Assembly (NCBI RefSeq): GCF_017814915.1
Contig: NZ_JAGIPZ010000006.1
Span: forward strand, 62,001 to 126,000
From: Herbaspirillum sp. LeCh32-8
GTDB taxonomy: Bacteria > Pseudomonadota > Gammaproteobacteria > Burkholderiales > Burkholderiaceae_D
Reading direction: 5' to 3'
Length of the DNA: 64,000 nt
Shown here: one piece after another, positions 26,076-34,469 of the stretch
Layout: the number at the start of each line of letters is the position of its first letter
Numbering within the stretch: position 1 is the stretch's first letter
The notes under the pieces: model-generated
The model's input: the letters and a program-made list of their open reading frames with translations, nothing else
Databases searched by the model: none
What the model was told of the DNA's origin: nothing
Translations under genes and position numbers: made by a program

Positions 26076-27269
26076 ATGAGTGGACCGCTCAACGGCATCC
26101 GCGTCATCGAAATCGGCACGCTCATCGCCGCCCCGTTCGCGGCGCGCATGATGGCCGAGTTCGGCGCGGAAGTGATCAAGATCGAAGCCCCGGTGCACGG
26201 GGATCCCATCCGCAAATGGCGCAAGCTGCACGAAGGCACCTCGCTGTGGTGGTACCTGCAGTCGCGCAACAAGAAATCCCTCTCGGTGAACCTGAAGTCG
26301 GCCGAAGGCATCGCCCTGATCGGCCAGCTGGCGCGCGACGCCGACGTGCTGATCGAGAACATGAAACCCGGCGCGCTGGAGGCCCTGGGCCTGGGCTGGG
26401 ACGTGCTGCACGCCCTGAATCCCAAGCTGACGCTGGTGCGCATCTCGGGCTACGGCCAGACCGGCCCGTACAAGGACAGGCCCGGCTTCGGCGCCATCGG
26501 CGAGGCCATGGGCGGCATCCGCCACACCACCGGCGAGCCCGACGGCGTACCGGCGCGCGCCGGCGTGAGCCTGGGCGATTCGCTGGCATCGCTGCACGGC
26601 GTGATCGGCGCGCTGATGTCGCTCTTGCGCGTGAAGACCGGCCAGGGCGAAGGCCAGGTGGTCGACGTCTCGCTGGTGGAAAGCGTATTCAACCTGATGG
26701 AAAGCACGGTGCCTGAATACGACCTGCTGGGCCATGTGCGCGAACGCAGCGGCGGCGCCCTGCCCGGCATCGCACCCTCCAACACTTACCCCACGCGCGA
26801 CGGCAGTTATGTGGTCATTGCCGGCAACAGCAATCCCATCTTCAAGCGACTGATGCAAGCCATCGGCCGCGCCGACCTCGCCGACGATCCGGCGCTGGAG
26901 CACAACGACGGCCGCGTGCGCCAAGTGGCGCTGCTGGATGCGGCGATCGCAGGCTGGACGTCGGCACACAGCATCGACGACGTGCTGGCGACGCTGGAAG
27001 AGGCCGGCGTGCCGTCCGGGCGCATCTACTCGGTAGCCGACATCGTGGCCGATCCGCACTACCAGGCGCGCGACATGATCCTGCCGTCGCGCCTGCCCGA
27101 CGGCACCGCGGTGAAGATGCCCGGCATCGTGCCCAAGCTCTCCGACACGCCCGGCGGCGTCCGCTGGCAAGGGCCCTCGCTGGGCCAGCACACCGGCGAG
27201 ATCCTGGCCGGCCTCGGACTGGACGACGCGGCAATCGCGCGCCTGCGCGAACAAGGAGTGGTGCAATGA
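26076..27269 (+). CDS. CaiB/BaiF (class III) CoA transferase
   Basis: A 397-residue class III CoA transferase starting MSGPLNGIRVIEIGTLIAAPFAARMMAEFGAEVIKIE. A good ribosome binding site (AAGAAGGAGA) precedes the ATG. The catalytic Asp is expected at residue 168 (AGVSLGDSLASLHG), matching Asp169 of formyl-CoA transferase. Family members move CoA from succinyl-CoA or another donor to a carboxylic acid. Its ATGA overlap with an HMG-CoA lyase gene suggests the acceptor is 3-hydroxy-3-methylglutarate or a related branched diacid, as in the SUGCT branch of the family. Confidence 0.93.
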   Translation: MSGPLNGIRVIEIGTLIAAPFAARMMAEFGAEVIKIEAPVHGDPIRKWRKLHEGTSLWWYLQSRNKKSLSVNLKSAEGIALIGQLARDADVLIENMKPGALEALGLGWDVLHALNPKLTLVRISGYGQTGPYKDRPGFGAIGEAMGGIRHTTGEPDGVPARAGVSLGDSLASLHGVIGALMSLLRVKTGQGEGQVVDVSLVESVFNLMESTVPEYDLLGHVRERSGGALPGIAPSNTYPTRDGSYVVIAGNSNPIFKRLMQAIGRADLADDPALEHNDGRVRQVALLDAAIAGWTSAHSIDDVLATLEEAGVPSGRIYSVADIVADPHYQARDMILPSRLPDGTAVKMPGIVPKLSDTPGGVRWQGPSLGQHTGEILAGLGLDDAAIARLREQGVVQ

Positions 27270-28219
27270 ACGAGATGAATACCCCTACCGGCGAGCGCCT
27301 GATCGTGCAGGAAGTCGCTCCGCGCGACGGCTTACAGATCGAACCGACCTGGGTCGAAACGGCGGACAAGATCGCGCTGATCGACGGCCTGTCCGCCGCC
27401 GGCTTCACGCGCATCGAAGCCGGCTCCTTCGTCTCGCCCAAGGCCATCCCGGCATTGCGCGATGGCGACGACGTCTTTCGCGGCATCGCGCGTCGCGACG
27501 GCGTGATCTACGTCGCCCTCATCCCCAACCTCAAGGGTGCGCAGCGCGCCATCGACGCCGGCGCCGACGAACTGAACCTGGTGATGTCGGCCAGCCAGAC
27601 GCACAATCGCGCCAACATGCGCATGAGCTGCGAGGCGTCGCTGGCGGGCTTCGGCGAGATCGTGGCGTTCGCGAAGGAACACCCGGTGTCGCTCAACGCC
27701 ACCGTGGCCACCACCTTCGGTTGCCCGTTCGAGGGCAAGATCGACGAGGATCGCGTGCTGCAGATCGTGCAGCACTATCTGTCGCTCGGCATTGCCAATG
27801 TGACCCTGGCCGACACCACCGGCATGGCCAATCCGCGCCAGGTGAAGCGCCTCGTCGGCCGCGTGCTGACGCTGCTGCCGGCGGCTGCGCTGACGCTGCA
27901 TTTCCACAATACGCGCGGGCTGGGCCTGGCCAATGTGCTGGCCGCCTATGAAGCCGGCGCGCGCCGCTTCGACGCCGCGCTCGGCGGACTGGGCGGCTGC
28001 CCGTTCGCGCCCGGCGCCTCCGGCAACATCTGCACCGAGGACCTGGTGAATCTGTGCGACGAGATCGGCATCGAGACCGGCATCGACCTGCCGCACCTGA
28101 TCGCCATGTCGCGCCGGCTGCCGGCATTGCTGGGGCATGAGGTGCCCGGACAAGTCGCCAAGGCCGGACGCAACTGCGATCTGCATCCGATACCGCCGGC
28201 GCTGCAGCAGGCCGCCTGA
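27266..28219 (+). CDS. mvaB: Hydroxymethylglutaryl-CoA lyase
   Basis: A 317-residue TIM-barrel lyase that splits HMG-CoA into acetyl-CoA and acetoacetate. The signature GGLGGCPFAPGASGN holds the catalytic Cys245 and metal ligand Asn254. Further metal ligands are His212 and His214 (LHFHNTRG) and Asp21 after catalytic Arg20 (APRDGLQ). Start overlaps the CoA transferase stop by four bases. A citramalyl- or other 3-hydroxyacyl-CoA substrate cannot be ruled out. No leucine-catabolic acyl-CoA dehydrogenase or carboxylase genes are near, so leucine breakdown is less likely to be its main job. Confidence 0.92.
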   Translation: MNEMNTPTGERLIVQEVAPRDGLQIEPTWVETADKIALIDGLSAAGFTRIEAGSFVSPKAIPALRDGDDVFRGIARRDGVIYVALIPNLKGAQRAIDAGADELNLVMSASQTHNRANMRMSCEASLAGFGEIVAFAKEHPVSLNATVATTFGCPFEGKIDEDRVLQIVQHYLSLGIANVTLADTTGMANPRQVKRLVGRVLTLLPAAALTLHFHNTRGLGLANVLAAYEAGARRFDAALGGLGGCPFAPGASGNICTEDLVNLCDEIGIETGIDLPHLIAMSRRLPALLGHEVPGQVAKAGRNCDLHPIPPALQQAA

Positions 28220-28324
28220 CCCCAACCCGGCGACACAACAAGAAGAGAAGTCACCGGCCCTGCGCCTGTCGCAGGCGCCGGCAAGCCGTCCTTACGCCAT
28301 CCAATCCAACAGGAGACAAGCACC

Positions 28325-29662
28325 ATGAGCACTCACGCCGCCGCGGATCTGCCGCGCCAACCCACCACTGACAACGTGCACGCCGCGTCAGCCGCCATCG
28401 GCGCCATCGTGCGCAAGGCCACCTGGCACATCATGCCGCTGATCATGATCTGCTATCTGTTCGCCTTCTTCGACCGCATCAACATCAGCTTCGCCAAGTT
28501 CCAGCTGCAGGGCGACCTCGGCCTGTCGGATACCGCCTATGGCCTGGGCGCCAGCCTGTTCGTGGTGGGCTACGTGCTGTTCGAGGTACCCAGCAACATG
28601 TTCCTCTACAAGGTCGGCGCGCGGCGCTGGATCGCGCGCATCATGATCTCCTGGGGGCTGGCGACGGCGGCCATGGTGTTCGTCAGCAGCGAGTGGCAGT
28701 TCTATGCGCTGCGCTTCATCATCGGCGCGATGGAAGCCGGCTTCGCGCCGGGCGTGCTGTACTACCTGACGCTGTGGTTCCCCAACAGCCATCGCGGCCG
28801 CATCACCTCCATGCTGTTCCTGGCGTCGGCCTTCGCCGGCCTGATCGGCGCGCCGGTCTCGGGCATGATTCTGGGCCACCTGGAAGGCGTGATGGGCATT
28901 CGCGGCTGGCACTGGCTGTTCATGCTGGGCGGCCTGCCCTGCATCCTGCTGGGTCTGGTGGTGCTGCGCCGACTCAAGGATCGCATCGAAGATGCGCACT
29001 GGCTGTCGCCCGCGGAGCAGCAAACCCTGGCCGCCCATGTGTCGACGCCGGCGCGCCATGAGCGCGGCCACTCGCTGCTCTCCGCGATCAGGACCCCGGG
29101 CTTCCTGATGCTGGGGCTGGTGTACTTCCTGATCCAGGTGGCTTCCTACGGCCTGAATTTCTGGGCGCCGCACCTGATCCGCACCGCCGGCACGCAGAAC
29201 CCGACCGTGATCGGCCTGCTCACCGCCGTGCCCTACCTGTGCGGGGCGGCGGCGATGATCATCGTCGGGCGCCTGTCGGATGCGCGCGGCGAACGCCGTC
29301 GCTTCGTGATCGGTTTGCTGGCGCTGGCGGCCATCGGCTTCTTCGCCGCCGGCCTGTTCGAGAAGCAGACCGTGCTGCTGATCGCCGCGCTGGGCGTGAT
29401 GGGCGCCGGCGTGGTGGCCTCGATCCCGGCCTTCTGGGCGCTGCCGCCCAAGCTGGTGACCGGCGCCGGCGCAGCCGCGGGCATCGCGCTGATCAATACG
29501 CTGGGCCAGCTGGGCGGCATCGTCAGCCCGGTGATGGTGGGCCGCATCCGCGACCTCACCGGCAGCACCACGCCGGCGCTGTACACGATCGGCGGCATGA
29601 CCATCCTTTGCATGCTGTTGCTGATGTTTGCGATGCCGGCGAGTTTGCGTGAGAAGGAGTGA
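28325..29662 (+). CDS. MFS transporter, anion:cation symporter (ACS) family
   Basis: A 445-residue twelve-helix carrier. The cytoplasmic N-terminus leads to MICYLFAFFDRINISFAKFQL, the ACS-family helix 1 motif, with the DRxN pair. The family-2/3 loop motif (KVGARRWIARIMISWG) and a long central loop are present. ACS members import organic acids such as tartrate, phthalate or glucarate with protons. Placed 105 bases after the HMG-CoA lyase gene on the same strand, it probably imports the acid handled by the CoA transferase and lyase. Confidence 0.92.
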   Translation: MSTHAAADLPRQPTTDNVHAASAAIGAIVRKATWHIMPLIMICYLFAFFDRINISFAKFQLQGDLGLSDTAYGLGASLFVVGYVLFEVPSNMFLYKVGARRWIARIMISWGLATAAMVFVSSEWQFYALRFIIGAMEAGFAPGVLYYLTLWFPNSHRGRITSMLFLASAFAGLIGAPVSGMILGHLEGVMGIRGWHWLFMLGGLPCILLGLVVLRRLKDRIEDAHWLSPAEQQTLAAHVSTPARHERGHSLLSAIRTPGFLMLGLVYFLIQVASYGLNFWAPHLIRTAGTQNPTVIGLLTAVPYLCGAAAMIIVGRLSDARGERRRFVIGLLALAAIGFFAAGLFEKQTVLLIAALGVMGAGVVASIPAFWALPPKLVTGAGAAAGIALINTLGQLGGIVSPVMVGRIRDLTGSTTPALYTIGGMTILCMLLLMFAMPASLREKE

Positions 29663-29687
29663 TGGGAAAGGGAGATGACGCTCGAAT

Positions 29688-29710
29688 AATTATTTATATA
29701 ATTTATTGAG
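29688..29710. repeat. AT-rich 23-base motif, copy 1
   Basis: A strikingly AT-rich segment after the MFS stop. It differs by one base from 34107-34129 after opgG. Each copy precedes a terminator and a paired palindrome repeat. Confidence 0.7.
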
Positions 29711-29730
29711 CAATCTGTAAAAAACACAAA

Positions 29731-29758
29731 GGGCGCACCGTGTGGTGCGCCCTTTTTT
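29731..29758 (+). terminator. Terminator after the MFS gene
   Basis: GGGCGCAC (29731-29738) pairs with GTGCGCCC (29745-29752), then six T. Confidence 0.88.
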
Positions 29759-29778
29759 ATTCTGCCGGTTCGCGATGA

Positions 29779-29894
29779 ACGACACTGGGTTCCTGCTTTC
29801 GCAGGAACGACGAGCCATGAATGGACTCGCACAGCCGAGGGTTCAAGTTTTTTCCTCAGTGTCGTCCCTGCGAACGCAGGAACCCAGCGGCGTT
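29779..29894. repeat. Paired palindrome repeat (BIME-like), copy B
   Basis: Hairpins GTTCCTGC-TTTC-GCAGGAAC (29789-29808) and GTCCCTGC-GAAC-GCAGGAAC (29864-29883) in opposite orientation. The frame ACGACACTGGG...CCCAGCGGCGTT is shared with copies A and C. The spacer shares the segment starting ATGGACTCG with copy C. It lies between the convergent MFS and bglX genes. Confidence 0.85.
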
Positions 29895-29934
29895 AACGTA
29901 CTCCTGTCACGCCCCTCACCGCCGAACTACGCGC

Positions 29935-32292
29935 TCACTCCAACGTGAACGACGCCGTCTTCACGTCCTTGGAATCCAGCCCCACCTGCACCTGGAACTC
30001 GCCCGGCTCGGCCACGTATTCCAGCTTGGCGTTGTAGAAGCTGAGCGCCTTGCGGTCGATGGTGAAGCGCACTTCCTTCTGCTCGCCCGGCTGCAGCATC
30101 ACCTTGCGGAAGTCCTTGAGCTCCTTGACCGGACGCACCACGGACGCGGCCTGGTCGCGGATGTAGAGCTGCACCACGGTGGCGCCGGCGCGGCGGCCGG
30201 TGTTCTTCACGGTGACCGTGGCGTCGACGCGGCCGTCGGCCTGCATGACGGGCTGCGACACCGTCACGCCCGACAGGCTGAACTCGGTGTAGCTCAGACC
30301 ATAACCGAACGGATACAGCGGACCGTTGGGCTCTTCAAAGTACTGCGAGGTGTAATTGCCCGGCTTGCCCTCGGTGAACGGACGGCCCAGGCGCGCGTGG
30401 TTGTAATAGGTCGGGATCTGGCCGACCGAGCGCGGGAAAGTGATGGGCAGCTTGCCGGAAGGATTGACGTCGCCGAACAGGATGTCGGCGATCGCATGGC
30501 CGCCCTCGGTGCCGGTGTACCAGGTTTCCAGGATCGCCGAGGCGTTCTCGCGCGCCCAGTTCAGGTCCAGCGGGCGGCCGTTCATCAGCACCAGCACCAG
30601 CGGCTTGCCGGTGGCCTTGAGGGCCTTCAGCAGCGCCTGCTGGCTCTCCGGCAGGGTCAGCTGCGTGCGGCTGGAAGACTCGTGCGACATGCCGCGCGAC
30701 TCACCCACGACCGCTACCACCACGTCGGCGTTGCGCGCCGCCTTGACCGCCTCGTCGATCATGGCTTGCGGGCTGCGCTTGTCCTGCACCACTTCCGGGT
30801 CATCCCAGTTGAGGAAGTTGAGGTAGTCGACGATGTGCTTGTCTTCGGTGATGTTGGCGCCGCGCGCGTAGCTCAGCTTGCCGCCTTGCAGCGCCTGCTC
30901 CAGGCCTTGCCTCACGGTCACGGTCTGCTTGTCCACGCCGGCGCCGGACCAGCTGCCCAGCATGTCGAGGTGCGAATCGGCCAGCGGGCCGACCAGCGCG
31001 ATGCGCGCGTTCTTCTTCAGCGGCAGCGCGCCGTTGCGGTTCTCCAGCAGCACCATGGACTGCTGCGCCACCGCGCGCGCGTCGCTGCGGTGCAGGCGGC
31101 TCTCGGCGTTGACGTCGGCCGGATCGTCGGCGGCGCGGCCGATGCGCACATACGGATCCTTGAACAGGCCGAGGTCGTACTTGGCGCCGAGGATTTCACG
31201 CACGGCGTTGTCCAGTTCCTGCTGCGAGACCTTGCCCGATTTGAGCAGCGCCGGCAGCTGGCTGATGTAGACCTGATCGGCCATGCTCATGTCGGTGCCG
31301 GCCTTCATCGACAAGCGCGCGGCCTCGCTCTCGTTTTGCGCCACGCCATGGTTGACCAGCTCGGTGATGGCGCCGTGGTCGCTGACTGTCAGGCCCTTGA
31401 AGCCCCATTCCTTTCTCAGCAGATCCTGCAGCAGCCAGGTGTTGGAGGTGGCGGGCGCGCCGTTGATCGAGTTCAGCGCCACCATCACCGCGCCGGCGCC
31501 GGCGTCGATGGCGGCGCGATACGGCGGCAGGTAGTCGTTGTACATGCGTTGCGGGTCCATGTTGACGACGTTGTAGTCGCGTCCGCCCTCAACCGCGCCG
31601 TACAGCGCGAAGTGCTTGACGCTGGCCATCACGCGGTCGGCGGCGATCGGCTTACTCTCGCCCTGCAGCGCACGCACCGAGACCTCGGCGATGCGCGAGA
31701 CCAAGTGAGGGTCTTCACCGAAGCCTTCCGAGGTGCGGCCCCAGCGCGGGTCGCGGCTGATGTCGACCATCGGCGCGAAGGTCATGTCGATGCCATCGGC
31801 GGCGGCCTCCTGCGCCGACACGCGCATGGCCGTGGCGACGACGTCGAGATCCCAGCTGGAGGCCAGGCCCAGGCCGATCGGGAAGGTGGTGCGGTGGCCG
31901 TGGATCACGTCATAGGCGAAGAACATCGGGATCTTCAGGCGCGAGCGCATGGCGCCGTCCTGCAGCGGGCGGTTGTCCTTGCGGGTGACGGAGTTGAAGG
32001 TGCCGCCGACGCGGCCGGCGGCGAACTCCTCGGCCAGTTTCTTGGCCGGCATGTCGGGACCGATGCTGACCAGGCGCAGCTGGCCGATCTTTTCGTCCAT
32101 CGTCATCTGGCGCATCAGGTCGTCGATGAAGGCGGTCTTGTCGCCCAGCAAGGCCATGTTGGCCTGCGACCAGGCCGGCGGCGCCAGCAAGGCGGCGGTA
32201 CAGGCCAGGGCCAGCGCGCTCAATGCCATGGCGCGGCGCGGACGTGAGCGGCGCGCGTGGGCGGCCAGGCTCTTGGAAAGCTTGATGGACAC
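29935..32292 (-). CDS. bglX: Periplasmic beta-glucosidase, glycoside hydrolase family 3 (BglX-like)
   Basis: A 785-residue exported enzyme. A long signal peptide (basic start, hydrophobic core, cleavage near APPAWSQA) precedes the GH3 N-domain, with nucleophile Asp305 in GLTVSDHGAITELVNHG and the substrate-binding KHFALYGAVEGGRDYN. The GH3 C-domain and a fibronectin-III-like domain follow; length agrees with E. coli BglX (765). The start is GTG at 32292 with GAGAGGAAA upstream. Divergent from opgG, it may trim periplasmic glucans or oligosaccharides, though BglX enzymes are broad beta-glucosidases. Confidence 0.95.
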   Translation of the reverse strand: MSIKLSKSLAAHARRSRPRRAMALSALALACTAALLAPPAWSQANMALLGDKTAFIDDLMRQMTMDEKIGQLRLVSIGPDMPAKKLAEEFAAGRVGGTFNSVTRKDNRPLQDGAMRSRLKIPMFFAYDVIHGHRTTFPIGLGLASSWDLDVVATAMRVSAQEAAADGIDMTFAPMVDISRDPRWGRTSEGFGEDPHLVSRIAEVSVRALQGESKPIAADRVMASVKHFALYGAVEGGRDYNVVNMDPQRMYNDYLPPYRAAIDAGAGAVMVALNSINGAPATSNTWLLQDLLRKEWGFKGLTVSDHGAITELVNHGVAQNESEAARLSMKAGTDMSMADQVYISQLPALLKSGKVSQQELDNAVREILGAKYDLGLFKDPYVRIGRAADDPADVNAESRLHRSDARAVAQQSMVLLENRNGALPLKKNARIALVGPLADSHLDMLGSWSGAGVDKQTVTVRQGLEQALQGGKLSYARGANITEDKHIVDYLNFLNWDDPEVVQDKRSPQAMIDEAVKAARNADVVVAVVGESRGMSHESSSRTQLTLPESQQALLKALKATGKPLVLVLMNGRPLDLNWARENASAILETWYTGTEGGHAIADILFGDVNPSGKLPITFPRSVGQIPTYYNHARLGRPFTEGKPGNYTSQYFEEPNGPLYPFGYGLSYTEFSLSGVTVSQPVMQADGRVDATVTVKNTGRRAGATVVQLYIRDQAASVVRPVKELKDFRKVMLQPGEQKEVRFTIDRKALSFYNAKLEYVAEPGEFQVQVGLDSKDVKTASFTLE

Positions 32293-32508
32293 TGGTTTCC
32301 TCTCTTTTTTCTAAACTTTGGCGACGCGCTGCTTTCATACGATCAGGCAGCGGCCTGAAGACTGCTTGGCAGGCGTGGCGCGGTGTGTGCTTGTTCTCTA
32401 TGACGCGCCAGTGCCGTGACGGTTCGCTATATTATTCTGTTTTGATGCTTGCCGGCATGGCAAGCGGCTTGCGGCGCCGGTGGGCGCCGCGCCTTTGTGG
32501 AGAGACGA

Positions 32509-34098
32509 GTGATTGCAAACGTGCTGAAAATTTCCCCGCCGCGCCTGCTGGCGCAATGCGCGATGCTGCTGTCTGCGGCCCTGCTGGCAAGCGCTTCCCA
32601 GGCGCAAGGTTTCTCGCTGGAACAAGCCACGGCCCGCGCCAAGGCGCTGGCCGACCAGCCTTACCAGAAGCCGGTGAGCAACCTGCCGCCGGTGTTCTCG
32701 GGGATGCAGTTCGCCGACTACATGAAGATCCAGCCCAAGAGCGAGAAGTTCGAATGGCGCGACCAGAAGACGCCGTTCAAGCTGGCCTTCTATCACCAGG
32801 GCATGCAGTTCAATTCGCCGGTGCTGATCCACGAGATCATCGACGGCCGCGTGCAGGAGATCGGCTACAGCACCGACCGCTTCAACTTCGGCGACCTGCA
32901 CTTCGACCGCGAGAGCACTTCGCGCCTGGGTTACGCGGGCTTTCGCGTGGTCTATCCGGTCAATCGCGCCGACAAGGAAGACGAAGTCATGAGCGTGCTG
33001 GGCGCGAGCTACTTCCGCGTGATCGGCAAGGGGCAGATCTATGGCTTGTCGGCGCGCGGCCTGGCGATCGACACGGCGATGATGAGCGGCGAGGAGTTTC
33101 CCAACTTCCGCGAGTTCTGGATCGAGCGCCCCAAACCCGGCGACAAGCAGCTGAACTTCTACGCCCTGCTCGACTCGCCGCGCGCCACCGGCGCCTACAA
33201 GTTCACGCTCACGCCCGGCCAGGATTCGCTGCTGGACGTGCAGGCGCGCGTGTTCCTGCGCGGCGAAGTGGGCCGCCTGGGCGTGGCGCCGCTGACCAGC
33301 ATGTTCCTGTTCGGCCCCAACCAGCAATCCTCGCGCCGCAACTTCCGCCCGGCCATCCACGACTCCAACGGCCTGGCGATCCACACCGGCAGCGGCGAGT
33401 GGCTGTGGCGTCCGCTGAACGATCCGCAGAACGTGGAGGTGAGTTCGTTCGAGGTCACCAATCCGCGGGGCTTCGGCCTGTTGCAGCGCGGCCGCGAGTT
33501 CTCCAATTTCGAAGACCTGAAGGACCGTTACGACCTGCGCCCGAGCGCGTGGATCGAGCCCAAGGGCGATTGGGGCCGTGGCGCTGTGCAGCTGGTGGAG
33601 ATCCCCACCGCCGACGAGACCAATGACAACATCGTGGCCTATTGGCTGCCGGAACAGCGACCGGCCAAGGGCACGCCGCTGGCCTTCGACTATCGCATCC
33701 ACTGGACCATGGATGAGCCGGCGATCCTGAAGAACGAAGTCGGCTGGGTCAAGCAGACCTTCCACACCGACGGCGAGCTGACGCAGGCCAACCTGATCCG
33801 CGCCTTCGACGGCACCACCGCGCTGCTGGTGGACTTCACCGGCGACGCGCTGGCCAAGCTGCCGGCCGGCACGCAGGTGCAGCCGCAGGTGAGCGTGTCC
33901 AACAACGGTGAGCTGATCGACGCGCAGCTGCAGCCCAACCCTGCCATCAACGGCTGGCGCCTGACGCTGCGGGTGAAGATCCGCAACGTGGCGCAGGCCA
34001 CCGAGCTGCGCGCGGCGCTGATCGCCGGGCCTAAGGTGCTGACTGAAACCTGGAGCTACCAGCTGCCGCCGCGCTCGGATGTGCAGCGGACGTTCTGA
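32509..34098 (+). CDS. opgG: Periplasmic glucan biosynthesis protein G
   Basis: A 529-residue OpgG/MdoG protein needed for osmoregulated periplasmic glucan backbone formation. A GTG at 32509 ([15 protein letters not shown]) gives a plausible signal peptide ending ASASQAQG; a GTG at 32521 is an alternative. The conserved core is clear: [70 protein letters not shown] and [11 protein letters not shown]. The glucosyltransferase opgH, which normally follows opgG, is absent: a terminator, a repeat and parB follow instead. Confidence 0.95.
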   Translation: MIANVLKISPPRLLAQCAMLLSAALLASASQAQGFSLEQATARAKALADQPYQKPVSNLPPVFSGMQFADYMKIQPKSEKFEWRDQKTPFKLAFYHQGMQFNSPVLIHEIIDGRVQEIGYSTDRFNFGDLHFDRESTSRLGYAGFRVVYPVNRADKEDEVMSVLGASYFRVIGKGQIYGLSARGLAIDTAMMSGEEFPNFREFWIERPKPGDKQLNFYALLDSPRATGAYKFTLTPGQDSLLDVQARVFLRGEVGRLGVAPLTSMFLFGPNQQSSRRNFRPAIHDSNGLAIHTGSGEWLWRPLNDPQNVEVSSFEVTNPRGFGLLQRGREFSNFEDLKDRYDLRPSAWIEPKGDWGRGAVQLVEIPTADETNDNIVAYWLPEQRPAKGTPLAFDYRIHWTMDEPAILKNEVGWVKQTFHTDGELTQANLIRAFDGTTALLVDFTGDALAKLPAGTQVQPQVSVSNNGELIDAQLQPNPAINGWRLTLRVKIRNVAQATELRAALIAGPKVLTETWSYQLPPRSDVQRTF

Positions 34099-34106
34099 TT
34101 TCGTTA

Positions 34107-34129
34107 AATTATTTATATCATTTATTGAG
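34107..34129. repeat. AT-rich 23-base motif, copy 2
   Basis: Near-identical (one substitution) to 29688-29710. It runs into the left arm of the opgG terminator. Confidence 0.7.
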
Positions 34130-34157
34130 GGCTGCTCCGGTTGGGGCGGCCCTTTTT
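34128..34157 (+). terminator. Terminator after opgG
   Basis: GGGCTGCTCC pairs with GGGGCGGCCC (two G-T pairs), followed by TTTTT at 34153-34157. Confidence 0.75.
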
Positions 34158-34173
34158 GTTTTTACGGCCGGTC

Positions 34174-34291
34174 AACGACGCTGGGTCCCTGCTTTCGCAG
34201 GGACGACAGGTCGTTGATGGACTCGAACAGACGAGGGTTCATTTATTCTCCTCTGCGTCGTCCCTGCGAAAGCGGGGACCCAGTATCGTTC
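34174..34291. repeat. Paired palindrome repeat (BIME-like), copy C
   Basis: Hairpins GTCCCTGC-TTTC-GCAGGGAC (34185-34204) and GTCCCTGC-GAAA-GCGGGGAC (34260-34279) in opposite orientation, framed by ACGACGCTGGG and CCCAGTATCGTT. Found between convergent opgG and parB. Confidence 0.85.
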
Positions 34292-34352
34292 GCCGCATGC
34301 CACTTGCGCACGATTGAGGGAAGAAACCTGACCTCAATTAGTCGAGTCACCT

Positions 34353-34391
34353 GTTGTCGTCCCGGCGCAGGCCGGGACCCAGTGTCGTTTG
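34353..34391. repeat. Single palindrome of the same repeat family, copy D
   Basis: One hairpin, GTCCCGGC-GCAG-GCCGGGAC (34359-34378), with the right-hand frame CCCAGTGTCGTT. No partner hairpin follows before the parB terminator. Confidence 0.75.
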
Positions 34392-34413
34392 TTGCGCGCC
34401 GCCTGTGCATAAA

Positions 34414-34452
34414 ACAAAACGCCGTCCGGTTCGCACCCGACGGCGTTTTAAT
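34414..34452. terminator. Terminator after parB
   Basis: AAAACGCCGTC (34416-34426) pairs with GACGGCGTTTT (34439-34449). The flanking A and T runs allow use on either strand; parB ends at 34470 on the minus strand. Confidence 0.88.
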
Positions 34453-34469
34453 TTGATGGCTAATCCGGA

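Noticed and set aside
29821-32247. 808-residue + strand frame opposite bglX
   Set aside because: The composition is typical antisense (His/Gln/Val/Ala/Arg), and the complementary strand encodes a full GH3 enzyme.
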